Shown here: positions 42,950 to 51,712 of the stretch, in pieces
Numbering within the stretch: the first letter of the stretch is position 1
Layout: every line of letters begins with the position of its first letter
Assembly: GCA_036558745.1 (NCBI GenBank)
Contig: DATBEZ010000052.1
Span: forward strand, 1 to 64,000
Length of the DNA: 64,000 bases
Reading direction: 5' to 3'
Source of the DNA: JAMXLJ01 sp036558745
Lineage (GTDB): Bacteria > Actinomycetota > Acidimicrobiia > IMCC26256 > JAMXLJ01
Made by a program: the position numbers and the translations under genes
Notes under the pieces: model-generated
What the model was told of the DNA's origin: nothing
Seen by the model: the letters and a program-made list of their open reading frames with translations, nothing else
The model's database searches: none

Positions 42950-43771
42950 TCAGCGCGTGGCGCCCTCGACGATCGTGGAGTGCGCATCCTCGATGGTCGC
43001 GATGACGATGCGGGCCTCCGCCGCGGCCGCGAGGAACAGCAGCGCCGCGAGCGCGCCGGCGACGGCACGCACCCACGGCGGCCCGTAGCCGGTCACGTAC
43101 ACCAGCGGAACGGCCAACGACGCGGCGACCCACGCCGCCCACCACCGCCCGACCACGTGGCGGCCCGGATGGTTCGGGGGCAGCATGTCGAGCGTCGACT
43201 GGTACGGCCACCAGAAATTCAGCACCGGGATCAGGAACGACACCACCGCGACCCCGGGACTCCGGCGCGCGGGGAGACCGAGCAGGCGCGCGACGGTCGC
43301 GGCGCGATACATCCACACGAGGAAGATGACGCTCGCGACGAGCACCCCGAGCGAGCAGTACGTCGTGATCGGCGCGACCGATGCCGCTGCGCCCGTGAGC
43401 TTGGGTGTCTTGCCCTTGCTCAGCTCGTCGAAGTGGTCCGCGTACCAACCGGCCTGCACCGCGAGCGCGATCGCGTTGAGCGCCTGCATCGGCCCGGCCC
43501 ACAGCATGGCGAGGCGGGCCCAGTGGCCCCCCGCGCGCTCGGCCGCCAGTGGCGGCGGCACCGACGCCGCGGCCTCCAGCCCGTAGCCGCGGCCCGTCGC
43601 GTCCCCGTTGCCGGCGGGCGCGGGAACCGCCGGGGGCTCGGCCGGGGGCCAGAAGTGCGGAGTCCACGCGCGCCCGTCCCACCAGCGCAATTTCTCCGTG
43701 CCCCACGGGTCTGGGAACCAGCCGGGCGCGCCGGGAACCGGCTCCTCACCGGCTCCGGGCGTCGTGGTCAT
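42950..43771 (-). CDS. DUF2510-DUF4328 membrane protein
   Basis: Protein of 273 residues common in actinobacteria but of unknown role. The N-terminus has the DUF2510 motif with conserved Trp and Pro (GWFPDPWGTEKLRWWDGRAW). After a linker come about five membrane helices of DUF4328 type, including VWMYRAATVARLLG and VVSFLIPVLNFWWPYQ. The DUF2510 part is thought to be a soluble appendage near the membrane. The gene is convergent with the enoyl-CoA hydratase and divergent from the MerR regulator. Confidence 0.85.
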   Translation of the reverse strand: MTTTPGAGEEPVPGAPGWFPDPWGTEKLRWWDGRAWTPHFWPPAEPPAVPAPAGNGDATGRGYGLEAAASVPPPLAAERAGGHWARLAMLWAGPMQALNAIALAVQAGWYADHFDELSKGKTPKLTGAAASVAPITTYCSLGVLVASVIFLVWMYRAATVARLLGLPARRSPGVAVVSFLIPVLNFWWPYQSTLDMLPPNHPGRHVVGRWWAAWVAASLAVPLVYVTGYGPPWVRAVAGALAALLFLAAAAEARIVIATIEDAHSTIVEGATR

Positions 43772-43878
43772 GGCCTGCGACGCTACCCGGCGGGTGCGGC
43801 CGGCTCGTGACGGGGACCGGGTGATCCGCGACCCGTTCCGATCCTGACCTCGGGAGCGACCACTCCTACAATCCACCT

Positions 43879-44682
43879 GTGGCTTCCGAGGGCGAAGGCA
43901 GGTGGCGCGTCGAGGATCTCGCCCGTCACGCGGACGTCTCCGTCGACACCATCCGCTTCTACCAGAAGCGCCGGCTCCTCCCGCCGCCCACGCGTGAGGG
44001 TCGTGTCGGTTGGTACGGGACCGAGCACGCGGACCGCCTCGCGCGCATCCGTGAGCTCCAGCGGCGCGGCTTCTCGCTCACGCTGATCCGGCGGTTGCTC
44101 GACGGCGAGCTCGATCCCGCCGACGCGCCGCTCGCCGAAGCGGTCGTGCACGCGGGCGACGGCGACGACGCACACGGTGGGCCGGAGGACTTCCTCACCG
44201 CGGAGGAGCTGTCGGCGCGCTCCGGCGTGCCGGCCGCGCTGGTCGACGCGCTCGTGCAGGAAGGTCTGCTCGTGCCGCGTCTGTCGGAAGACGGGCCGCG
44301 CTTCACCGACGCTGACGTCGCGATCGTCGGCAACGGTCTCGCGTTGCTCGAGGCGGGCCTGCCGCTGCCCGAGCTGCTGGACCTGGCGCGTGTGCACCAC
44401 GCGTCGACGCGAGAGGTGGCCGAGCGCGCGGTGGCGCTCTTCGACGAGCACGTACGCAAGCGCGTGCGCGCATCCGGCGCAACCGACGAGGAGAAGGCCC
44501 AAGAGCTCGTCGACGCGTTCCGCGTGCTGCTGCCGTCGGTGACCGCGCTGGTCGCCCACCACTTCCGTCGCGTGCTGCTCAACACCGCCGAGGAGCATCT
44601 GCAATCAGTGGGTGAGCCGGTCGAGCTCGCGGCGGCGCAGGCGGAGGCGAACCGCCGACTCGAGATCGTGTGGCCGGCGTGA
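43879..44682 (+). CDS. MerR family transcription regulator
   Basis: DNA-binding regulator of 267 residues. The N-terminal winged helix-turn-helix is clear: WRVEDLARHADVSVDTIRFY, then QKRRLLPPPTREGRVGWYG and HADRLARIRELQRRGFSLT. The C-terminal ~180 residues form a long helical region instead of a short metal-binding loop, so it should respond to a larger ligand or have a different fold. I see no Cys metal-binding motif. Its stop overlaps the MenG start (GTGA), so it is translated together with the menaquinone genes and may control them. GTG 43879 is the start. Confidence 0.88.
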   Translation: MASEGEGRWRVEDLARHADVSVDTIRFYQKRRLLPPPTREGRVGWYGTEHADRLARIRELQRRGFSLTLIRRLLDGELDPADAPLAEAVVHAGDGDDAHGGPEDFLTAEELSARSGVPAALVDALVQEGLLVPRLSEDGPRFTDADVAIVGNGLALLEAGLPLPELLDLARVHHASTREVAERAVALFDEHVRKRVRASGATDEEKAQELVDAFRVLLPSVTALVAHHFRRVLLNTAEEHLQSVGEPVELAAAQAEANRRLEIVWPA

Positions 44683-45401
44683 GCCCCGCGCCGAACGACA
44701 CCCCCACCCTCCCCCGTGCCGACGAGAAGCGCGCCGTCGTCGAGTCGATGTTCGACCGGGTCGCGCCGCGCTACGAGCGGGTCAACCGCGTGATCTCGCT
44801 CGGCCTCGACCGCGGCTGGCGCCGCGCCGCGATCGACACGCTGCAGCTCCCGGCCGGCTCACGCGTGCTCGACGCCGCGTGCGGCACCGGCGACCTGTGC
44901 CGGTCCCTGCTCGCGTCCGGTCACCGCGCGGTGGGGATCGACCTGTCCGCCGGCATGCTCACCGCAGCGCACACCGACACGCCGCTCGTGCGGGCCGACG
45001 CGCTCGTGCTCCCGCTTGCCGATGCCACGCTCGACGGGATCGTGTGTGGCTTCGCGCTGCGCAACTTCGTCGGTGTCGAACCGTTCTTCACCGAGTGCGC
45101 GCGCGTCCTGCGACCGGGTGGACGCCTCGTCGCGCTCGACGCCGCCGAACCCACGAACCGGTTCGCGAAGGTCGGGCACGAACTGTGGTTCCACAGGATC
45201 GTCCCGTGGATCGGTGGACTGCTGTCGGGCGACCGCGCCGCGTACCGCTACCTGCCCGCGTCGACCGCCTACCTGCCCGACGGCGACGCGCTCGTCGCGT
45301 CGTTGCGCCGCTCCGGCTTTCGCGACGCGCGCCGCGCGACACGGACCGCGGGCGCGGTCCAGCTGCTCTCGGGCACCCGTGAAGGAGGGCTCGCACCGTG
45401 A
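44679..45401 (+). CDS. menG: Demethylmenaquinone methyltransferase
   Basis: SAM-dependent C-methyltransferase for the last step of menaquinone synthesis, adding the 2-methyl group to demethylmenaquinone. The 240-residue chain has the UbiE/MenG signatures: VESMFDRVAPRYERVNRVIS at the start, SAM motif I VLDAACGTGDLCRSL, the aspartate region AVGIDLSAGML, ADATLDGIVCGFALRNF and LRPGGRLVALD. GTG 44679 is used because it overlaps the MerR stop; GTG 44670 three codons earlier is an alternative. The gene opens the menaquinone group and overlaps menF by four bases. Confidence 0.93.
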   Translation: MSPAPNDTPTLPRADEKRAVVESMFDRVAPRYERVNRVISLGLDRGWRRAAIDTLQLPAGSRVLDAACGTGDLCRSLLASGHRAVGIDLSAGMLTAAHTDTPLVRADALVLPLADATLDGIVCGFALRNFVGVEPFFTECARVLRPGGRLVALDAAEPTNRFAKVGHELWFHRIVPWIGGLLSGDRAAYRYLPASTAYLPDGDALVASLRRSGFRDARRATRTAGAVQLLSGTREGGLAP

Positions 45402-46597
45402 CCACGCTCGCTCACGCCACCCGCCTCGTCGCCACGACGCGCGCGGTGCGCCCCAACCGCCCGCTCCTCGACGAGCTCGGGCCCGACGGCTTCGCGTGGT
45501 TGCGCGACGGTGCCGGCTTCGTGACGTCGGGTGTCGCGGCGGAGGTTCCGGCCGACGAGGTCGGCGCGTTCCTCGCCGCGATCGAGCACGAGGCACCGGG
45601 CGACCTTCCGGCGACAGGACCGATCGCGGTGGGCGGGCTGCCGTTCGACCACACCCGGACCGGGTCGCTCGTCGTGCCGGCGCGCGTCGTGGGCCAGGGT
45701 CCCGACGGCACCGCGTGGGTCACCGAGCTGCACCGTGCGGGCGCGGCCGGCGCGGTGCCGGTCGACCCGTCCCCGACGGAGCACCCGAGCCGGTTCCTGG
45801 TGTCGTCGGTGCAATCGCGCGCGCGGTGGCGCACCGAGGTCCTGGCCGCGTTGAGCGCGATCGGCGCCGGCCAACTCGACAAGGTCGTGCTCGCGCGCGA
45901 GGTCCTCGTCGAGGCCGACCGCCCCTTCTCGCGTCGCGACATCGTGGCTCGCCTCGTCGGCTCGCAGCCCGACTGCTACGTGTACGCGGCGGGGTCACTC
46001 GTCGGCGCGAGCCCCGAGCTGTTGCTGGCGCGGACCGGCGACCGTGTGACGTCTCGCCCGATGGCCGGCACCGCGGCGCGCAACGGAGACGACGGCAGCG
46101 CGGTGCTCGGGCTCAGCGACTCCGAGAAGGACCACCGCGAGCACCGACACGTCGTCGACGCGGTGCTCGACGTGCTCACGCCGTGCTGCGCGGAGCTGCA
46201 CGCCGACGACGTCCCGGTGCTCGCCCGCCTCACCGACGTCGCCCATCTCATGACGAGCATCGAGGGACGGTTGCGGCCGCCGGCACCGAGCGCGCTCGAG
46301 CTCGCCCGCGCGCTGTCCCCGACGCCCGCGGTCGCAGGATCACCGCGCCGACAGGCGCTCGAGTTCCTGCAGGCGGTCGAGGACTTCGACCGCGGCGGCT
46401 ACGGCGGTCCGGTCGGATGGGTCGACGCGCACGGTGACGGCGAGTGGGCCGTCGCGCTGCGCGGTGCGGAGCTCGACCGGCGCCGCGCGCGGCTGTTCGC
46501 GGGTGCGGGCATCGTGGCCGGGTCCGACCCGGAGGCGGAGTGGGCCGAGACCGAGGCCAAGCTCGCACCGATGCTGCGGGTGCTCGTCACCCCGTAG
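45398..46597 (+). CDS. menF: Isochorismate synthase
   Basis: Isomerises chorismate to isochorismate, the committed step of menaquinone synthesis. The 399-residue product shows the chorismate-binding layout: IGAGQLDKVVLAREVLVEA with the Lys base, YVYAAGSLVGASPELLLAR, RPMAGTAARNGD, SEKDHREHRHVV, LTDVAHLMTSIEG (loop near the Mg2+ site), and GGYGGPVGWVDAHGDGEWAV. It lacks a lyase activity sign such as a pyruvate-releasing variant, and location in the men cluster favours MenF over a siderophore EntC. GTG 45398 overlaps the menG stop. Confidence 0.93.
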   Translation: MTTLAHATRLVATTRAVRPNRPLLDELGPDGFAWLRDGAGFVTSGVAAEVPADEVGAFLAAIEHEAPGDLPATGPIAVGGLPFDHTRTGSLVVPARVVGQGPDGTAWVTELHRAGAAGAVPVDPSPTEHPSRFLVSSVQSRARWRTEVLAALSAIGAGQLDKVVLAREVLVEADRPFSRRDIVARLVGSQPDCYVYAAGSLVGASPELLLARTGDRVTSRPMAGTAARNGDDGSAVLGLSDSEKDHREHRHVVDAVLDVLTPCCAELHADDVPVLARLTDVAHLMTSIEGRLRPPAPSALELARALSPTPAVAGSPRRQALEFLQAVEDFDRGGYGGPVGWVDAHGDGEWAVALRGAELDRRRARLFAGAGIVAGSDPEAEWAETEAKLAPMLRVLVTP

Positions 46598-46614
46598 CGC
46601 TCACGCGCGATCCC

Positions 46615-48333
46615 TCACGCGCGCAGCGCGTGCGCGACCGCGTCCCAGACCGCCCGGTGACGGGCGACGTTGTCGGTCCGATCGGTCGTGACGATCAGCA
46701 ACCGGACGCCGCCGGCGTCGAGTGACGCCCGGAGCGCGGGCGCGAGCTCGCTCGCCTTGTCGACGTGGGTCGCTGGCACGCGGTGCACGGCCGCGAGCGC
46801 GTCCAGGTCGACGGGCTGCGCGGTCGCGAAGAGCTCCTCGAAGTGCGCGCCGTGGTCGGCCTGGGGCAGGAACGAGAAGATCCCGCCACCGCCGTTGTCG
46901 ACCACGACGATCGTCGCGTCGAGGCCACGGTCCGCGACACCGAGCAGGCCGTTCGTATCGTGCAGGAACCCGAGGTCGCCCGTGAGCGCGACCGTCGGTC
47001 CCGACCGAGCCGCGGCGACGCCGAGCGCGGTCGAAACGAAGCCGTCGATGCCGTTCACGCCGCGGTTGGCGAGCACACGAACGCCGGCGCGTGGGCGCGC
47101 GAACGCCTCGACGTCGCGCACCGGCATGCTCGACGCGACGACGAGGTTCCCACCGTCGGGCAGCGCGTCGAGAACGTCGCGTGCGACGCGCCCCTCGAAG
47201 GGCTCCTCCCACGAGTCGAGGAGGTCGTCCACCGCGGCGCGCGCGACCGCGTCCGCGTCGCACCACGCGTCGAGCCACGCCCGCGCCGCGACCGACTCGC
47301 ACGCCCGGGCCAACGCGACGGCGAAGCGCTCAGGGTCGGCGACCATCACCTCGTGCGTGGCGCGGTGAGGGTCGAGCCAGGCACCGTCGGGATCGACGAC
47401 GACCTGCGGGACCGACGGGTCGAGCCAGCCGGTCAGGACCTTGCTCGTGAGCGCGGCCCCGAACCGCAGCACCAGATCGGGCCGGCCGACCGTCTCCAGG
47501 AACCCGGCCCGGGCGAGCGGCTCGTACGTCGAGATCGTGTGCGCGCCCGCGCGCGCGTTCGCGATCGGGTCGGCGAGCACGGGCCAGCCGAGCCGGGCCG
47601 CGAGCCGCTCCACCGTCTCCGCCCGAACGCCTGCGCCCCAGCCGGCCACGACGAGCCCGCGTCGCGCCCCGCGAGCACGTGAGGCAACCTCCGCGATCAC
47701 GCGGTCGGATGGCGCGACCGGGCCGGTGACCGCGCGCACCCACGGCTCGCTCCCGGCGCGGCCGTCGACGACGAGCGGGGCGTCGCCGGTCGGTACCAGC
47801 GGCTCCCGGAACGCGAGGTTCAGGTGGACGGGCCCGGCCGGACGCCCGAGCGCGGTCGCGACCGCTCTTGCCGCGGTCGCGCGCCACGAACGCGCGACCG
47901 TGGGATCGTCACCCGCTCCCGGTGCCGCGACGTCGACCGCCCAGCGGACGGCACCGCCGTACAGGCCGACCTGGTCGATGGTCTGGCCCGCACCGGTGTC
48001 CCGCAACTCAAAAGGGCGATCGGCGGTGCACACGATCAGCGGCACGCGCGCGTGGTGAGCCTCCAACACGGCGGCGTGGAATTCGGCCGCGGCGGTACCC
48101 GACGTGCAGAGCACCACGGCAGGGCGACCGGTCGCCTTCGCGAGACCGAGCGCGAAGAACGACGCGCTGCGCTCGTCGAGCTGGACGTGCACGCGGATGC
48201 GCTCGTCGCCCGCGAGGGCGAGCGCGAGCGGTGTCGAGCGGGAGCCGGGCGCGACGCACGCGTCGGTCACGCCCGCGCGCGCCCATTCGTCGACGAACGA
48301 CCGTGCCAACCCGGTGTTGGCGTCGAAGGTCAT
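46615..48333 (-). CDS. menD: SEPHCHC synthase (MenD)
   Basis: ThDP-dependent enzyme that decarboxylates 2-oxoglutarate and adds the product to isochorismate, giving SEPHCHC. The 572-residue chain has ARAGVTDACVAPGSRSTPL at the N-terminus, the ThDP-activating Glu region (QLDERSASFFALGLAKATG), and the C-terminal ThDP/Mg motif GDLGFLHDTNGLL with VVVDNGGGGIFSFLPQ. It is leftward, with GGGAG before ATG 48333, and is divergent from menH with only 14 bases between starts. Its end lies 17 bases from the menF end (convergent). Confidence 0.95.
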   Translation of the reverse strand: MTFDANTGLARSFVDEWARAGVTDACVAPGSRSTPLALALAGDERIRVHVQLDERSASFFALGLAKATGRPAVVLCTSGTAAAEFHAAVLEAHHARVPLIVCTADRPFELRDTGAGQTIDQVGLYGGAVRWAVDVAAPGAGDDPTVARSWRATAARAVATALGRPAGPVHLNLAFREPLVPTGDAPLVVDGRAGSEPWVRAVTGPVAPSDRVIAEVASRARGARRGLVVAGWGAGVRAETVERLAARLGWPVLADPIANARAGAHTISTYEPLARAGFLETVGRPDLVLRFGAALTSKVLTGWLDPSVPQVVVDPDGAWLDPHRATHEVMVADPERFAVALARACESVAARAWLDAWCDADAVARAAVDDLLDSWEEPFEGRVARDVLDALPDGGNLVVASSMPVRDVEAFARPRAGVRVLANRGVNGIDGFVSTALGVAAARSGPTVALTGDLGFLHDTNGLLGVADRGLDATIVVVDNGGGGIFSFLPQADHGAHFEELFATAQPVDLDALAAVHRVPATHVDKASELAPALRASLDAGGVRLLIVTTDRTDNVARHRAVWDAVAHALRA

Positions 48334-48347
48334 GCGATGATCTCCCG

Positions 48348-49025
48348 ATGCGGACCGTGCTCGTCCATGGGTTCACGCAGACCGCGACCTCGTGGCGACC
48401 GGTGATCGAACAGATCTCCCCCGAGCTCGAACCGGTCGCGGTCGACGTTCCCGACGATCTCGACTTCGTCGCGACCGCGCACGCGCTCGGTGACGCCGGC
48501 AGGGGCACCTACGTCGGCTACTCCATGGGTGGGCGGCTGTGCCTGCGCCTGGCGCTCGACCGACCCGACCTCGTGAACCGGCTCGTCCTCGTCAGCGCGT
48601 CGCCCGGCATCGCGGAGCCGACCGAACGCGCCGCAAGACGCGACGCCGACGACGCGCTGGCGCGAGATGTCGAACGCGACGGCGTCGACGTCTTTCTCGA
48701 GCGCTGGCTCGCGCAACCCCTGTTCACGTCGTTGCCACGCGAGCGCGCCGGGATCGACGATCGTCGCCGCGCCAACACGGTGGCCCGGCTGGCCCATCAG
48801 CTGCGCGCCCTCGGGCAGGGCGCGCAGGAGCCGTTGTGGGACCGGCTGGGCGAGCTGCGCGTGCCGGTTCGGATCATCGTGGGGGGCGAGGACCGCAAGT
48901 ACTGCGCGATCGGCGCCGCCATGTCGCGGGCGATACCGGACGCGGTGCTCGTGACCATCGACCGGGCGGGGCACGCGGTGCATCTGGAGCACCCGTCCTC
49001 CGTTGCTCACGCCCTGACCCCGTAG
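48348..49025 (+). CDS. menH: Alpha/beta hydrolase, MenH-like (SHCHC synthase)
   Basis: Likely removes pyruvate from SEPHCHC to give SHCHC. The 225-residue alpha/beta hydrolase has the oxyanion loop VHGFTQTATSW, the nucleophile elbow YVGYSMGGRLCLRLAL (Ser), an Asp in IIVGGEDRKY and the terminal His in RAGHAVHLEHP. The short length, the SMGGR elbow and the position between menD and menC support MenH; isolated hydrolases of this fold are otherwise hard to assign. ATG 48348 begins 14 bases from the menD start. Its 3' end overlaps menC by 19 bases (opposite strands). Confidence 0.8.
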   Translation: MRTVLVHGFTQTATSWRPVIEQISPELEPVAVDVPDDLDFVATAHALGDAGRGTYVGYSMGGRLCLRLALDRPDLVNRLVLVSASPGIAEPTERAARRDADDALARDVERDGVDVFLERWLAQPLFTSLPRERAGIDDRRRANTVARLAHQLRALGQGAQEPLWDRLGELRVPVRIIVGGEDRKYCAIGAAMSRAIPDAVLVTIDRAGHAVHLEHPSSVAHALTP

Positions 49026-49870
49026 CGGGCGAGCAGACGCGGCTCCGGGACGATCGTGCGCCGACGCAGGACGCCGCCCTCGGGGAGCAGCGTGTTGCGC
49101 ACGACGTCCGCATAGAGGAGCGCGCCGGTGCCCAGCCCGCAGGCGTAGGGCAGCTCGGGCAGCGCGCACGCGAGTGCGAGCCCGGCGGCGAGGCCGACCG
49201 AGGTCTCCATCATCGACGTGACGATCGCGGGCACGCCCGCCGCGTCCGCGATCCGCAGCGCGGCGCGGACACCGCCGAGGGGCTGGACCTTGAGCACGAT
49301 CGCGTCGGCCGCGTCGAGCGCGCGCAGTCGGCGCGCGTCGTCGAGGGTGCGGATGCACTCGTCGGCGGCGACCGGGACCGGCACCTGCCGGCGGACGCGC
49401 GCCAGTGTGTCGAGATCGGCGACCGGCTGCTCGGCCAGCTCGAGGTCGAACTCGGCGAGCCAGCGCAGACGTTCCACCGCGGTGTCCTCGTCCCACGCGC
49501 CGTTCGCGTCGACGCGGATCGCGACTGACGGACCGACCATCTGACGCACACCGGCGACGAGGGCGACGTCCGCCGCGAGCTCGGGCCGCCCCACCTTCAC
49601 CTTCACGCACGGGAACGGGGTGAGGTCGTCACGAAACTGCGCCGAGCTCTCGACGAGCGCGTTCACCGTGACCTCGTCGCGCACCGGTTCCGGCCATCCG
49701 GCGCACGCGGCCTCCTCCGCGGCCGCCCGCGCCGACGCGGGATCACACGGGTAGCCCGGCAGCGGGGAGATCTCGCCCCATCCTGCGGGGCCTTCGAGCA
49801 GCGTCACCGCGTGACCCTTCAGGTCGAGCCGGTGCTCGCGCACCTCGGACGCGCGGCGGACGACGTTCAC
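49007..49870 (-). CDS. menC: o-Succinylbenzoate synthase
   Basis: Enolase-superfamily enzyme that dehydrates SHCHC to o-succinylbenzoate. The 287-residue chain carries the superfamily catalytic set: KxK in CVKVKVGRPELAADVAL, DANGAWDEDTAVERL (first metal ligand), ELAEQPVADL (second), VAADECIRT (third), and the second Lys in VLKVQPLGG. GTG 49870 overlaps the menA stop (GTGA). It runs leftward and its last bases overlap the opposite-strand menH gene. Confidence 0.93.
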   Translation of the reverse strand: MNVVRRASEVREHRLDLKGHAVTLLEGPAGWGEISPLPGYPCDPASARAAAEEAACAGWPEPVRDEVTVNALVESSAQFRDDLTPFPCVKVKVGRPELAADVALVAGVRQMVGPSVAIRVDANGAWDEDTAVERLRWLAEFDLELAEQPVADLDTLARVRRQVPVPVAADECIRTLDDARRLRALDAADAIVLKVQPLGGVRAALRIADAAGVPAIVTSMMETSVGLAAGLALACALPELPYACGLGTGALLYADVVRNTLLPEGGVLRRRTIVPEPRLLARYGVRA

Positions 49871-50736
49871 GACACAGCCAGCCCGATCGCGAGCAGCAGG
49901 CCGAGAACGAGCTGCAACCGGGTCGTGTCGATCAGCGCGGCGACGAGCCCGGGCGGATCGGAGCGCGTCAGCACGAGACGCGCGGGGCGCACGGCGAGCG
50001 GCGCCGCGAGGAGACCGAGCAACGCCCACGGCCACGACACACCGATGACCACCACGGCGGCGAACGCCCCGACGAGACACGCGACGAACAGCCGCCGGGC
50101 CGTCGATGCGCCGACGCGCACCGCCAGTGTGCGCTTGCCCGCGACGCGGTCGGTCTCAACGTCGCGCACGTTGTTCGCCAGCAGGATCCCGCACGCGGGG
50201 AGGCCCATCGCGACCGAACCCCACCACGCGGCCGCGGGAACGCGGTGGAGTTGCACGAACGCGCAGCCGGCGGTCGCCACGAACCCGAAGAACACGAGCA
50301 CCGAGAGCTCACCCAGCCCCTCGTAGCCGTACGGGCGAGGCCCGCCCGTGTAGCCGACCGCGGCCGCGATCGCGGCCACGCCGATCAGCAACAGCCACGG
50401 CGACACGACGATCGAGACGACCAACCCGACGACCGCGGCTACGCCGAACGACAGTGCGGCGGCGTTGCGAACCGCGGCGGGCGTCGCCAAACCCGACGCG
50501 GTGAGACGCAGCGGCCCGCGACGTTCACGATCGGTGCCGCGCACGCCGTCGGAGTAGTCGTTCGCGTAGTTCACGCCGACCTGCAGCGCGACCGCGACGA
50601 CGAGCGCGCAGACGGCGCGCCACCAGATCGTCGGACCGTCGAGGGATGCCGCGGCCGTCCCTACGAGCACGGGCGCGACGGAGATGGCCAGCGTGCGCGG
50701 CCGGGCTCCCTGCACCCACTCGGACGCGGTCGTCAC
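49867..50736 (-). CDS. menA: DHNA polyprenyltransferase
   Basis: Membrane enzyme that attaches the isoprenoid chain to 1,4-dihydroxy-2-naphthoate with loss of the carboxyl group, forming demethylmenaquinone. The 289-residue chain has about nine helices and the two Asp motifs: VGVNYANDYSDGVRGTDRE and LLANNVRDVETDRVAGK. This pair and the location between menC and menB identify MenA. GTG 50736 is the start; the menB stop is 12 bases upstream. It differs from the UbiA-type protein at 17 kb. Confidence 0.95.
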   Translation of the reverse strand: MTTASEWVQGARPRTLAISVAPVLVGTAAASLDGPTIWWRAVCALVVAVALQVGVNYANDYSDGVRGTDRERRGPLRLTASGLATPAAVRNAAALSFGVAAVVGLVVSIVVSPWLLLIGVAAIAAAVGYTGGPRPYGYEGLGELSVLVFFGFVATAGCAFVQLHRVPAAAWWGSVAMGLPACGILLANNVRDVETDRVAGKRTLAVRVGASTARRLFVACLVGAFAAVVVIGVSWPWALLGLLAAPLAVRPARLVLTRSDPPGLVAALIDTTRLQLVLGLLLAIGLAVS

Positions 50737-50748
50737 GTGTGCTTCGCT

Positions 50749-51618
50749 CTACGGCCGCTTCGGGAACTTGTCGAACTCGGGACGGCGCTTCTCCAGGTAC
50801 GCGCGCTTGCCCTCCTGGGCCTCCTCGGTCATGTAGTAGAGGAGCGTCGCGTCACCCGCGAGCTGTTGGATGCCGGCGAGCCCGTCGTCGGCCGCGTTGA
50901 GCCCGGCCTTCAGCATGCGCAGCGCGAGCGGGCTGTGCTGCAGCATCGTGCGGCACCAGTCGACCGTCTCCTCCTCGAGCGCCTCGAGCGGGACGACCGT
51001 GTTGACGAGTCCCATCTGGAACGCCTCCTGCGCGTCGTACTGCTTGCACAGGAACCAGATCTCGCGCGTCTTCTTCTGCCCGATCGAGCGCGCGAGCAGG
51101 CCGGAGCCGTAGCCGCCGTCGAACGAGCCGACCTTCGGACCGGTCTGGCCGAAGCGCGCGTTCTCGGCCGCGACGGTGAGGTCGCACACCACGTGGAGCA
51201 CGTGACCGCCGCCGATCGCGTAGCCCGCGACCATCGCCACCACCGGCTTGGGCAGACGGCGGATCTGGATCTGGAGATCGAGCACGTTGAGGCGGCCGAC
51301 ACCGTCGTCGCCGACGTAGCCGTCGTCGCCGCGGATGCGCTGGTCGCCTCCCGAGCAGAACGCGTCCGGGCCCTCGCCCGTGAGGATGATCACGCCGACC
51401 GACGCGTCGTTGCGCGCCCGTTCGAACGCGTCCTGCAGCTCGAAGAGCGTGCGCGGCCGGAAGGCGTTGCGGACCTCGGGCCGGTCGATGGTGATCTTCG
51501 CGATGCCCTCGGCCTGTTCGAGGCGGATGTCGGAGTAGGCCGTCGTCGAGAGGGGCTGCCAGTCGAGCGCCGGCCGGATCGGGTTCGTCGCCGTGGGCTT
51601 CGTCGCAGGGTTCGTCAC
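50749..51618 (-). CDS. menB: 1,4-Dihydroxy-2-naphthoyl-CoA synthase
   Basis: Crotonase-fold enzyme that closes the second ring of menaquinone, turning o-succinylbenzoyl-CoA into DHNA-CoA. The 289-residue chain has family marks AFCSGGDQRIRGDDGY, AIGGGHVLHVVCDLTVA, QTGPKVGSFDGGYGSGLLAR and the C-terminal AYLEKRRPEFDKFPKRP, typical of MenB rather than of general enoyl-CoA hydratases. GTG 51618 follows GGAGG with seven bases spacing. It is 94 bases from the start of the divergent menE gene, a plausible common promoter region. Confidence 0.95.
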   Translation of the reverse strand: MTNPATKPTATNPIRPALDWQPLSTTAYSDIRLEQAEGIAKITIDRPEVRNAFRPRTLFELQDAFERARNDASVGVIILTGEGPDAFCSGGDQRIRGDDGYVGDDGVGRLNVLDLQIQIRRLPKPVVAMVAGYAIGGGHVLHVVCDLTVAAENARFGQTGPKVGSFDGGYGSGLLARSIGQKKTREIWFLCKQYDAQEAFQMGLVNTVVPLEALEEETVDWCRTMLQHSPLALRMLKAGLNAADDGLAGIQQLAGDATLLYYMTEEAQEGKRAYLEKRRPEFDKFPKRP

Positions 51619-51712
51619 CGTCGGACCTCCGGGAGCAGGGGCCGGTCGCGGCGTCGGAGCAGTGATCGCCGGATCGTGGGAGCAGTCGCTCCAACGGTTA
51701 CCGTAGCGGCCG

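Noticed and set aside
44670..44682. GTG 44670 as the menG start
   Set aside because: Possible, but GTG 44679 gives the standard 4-base overlap with the regulator and a normal N-terminus.
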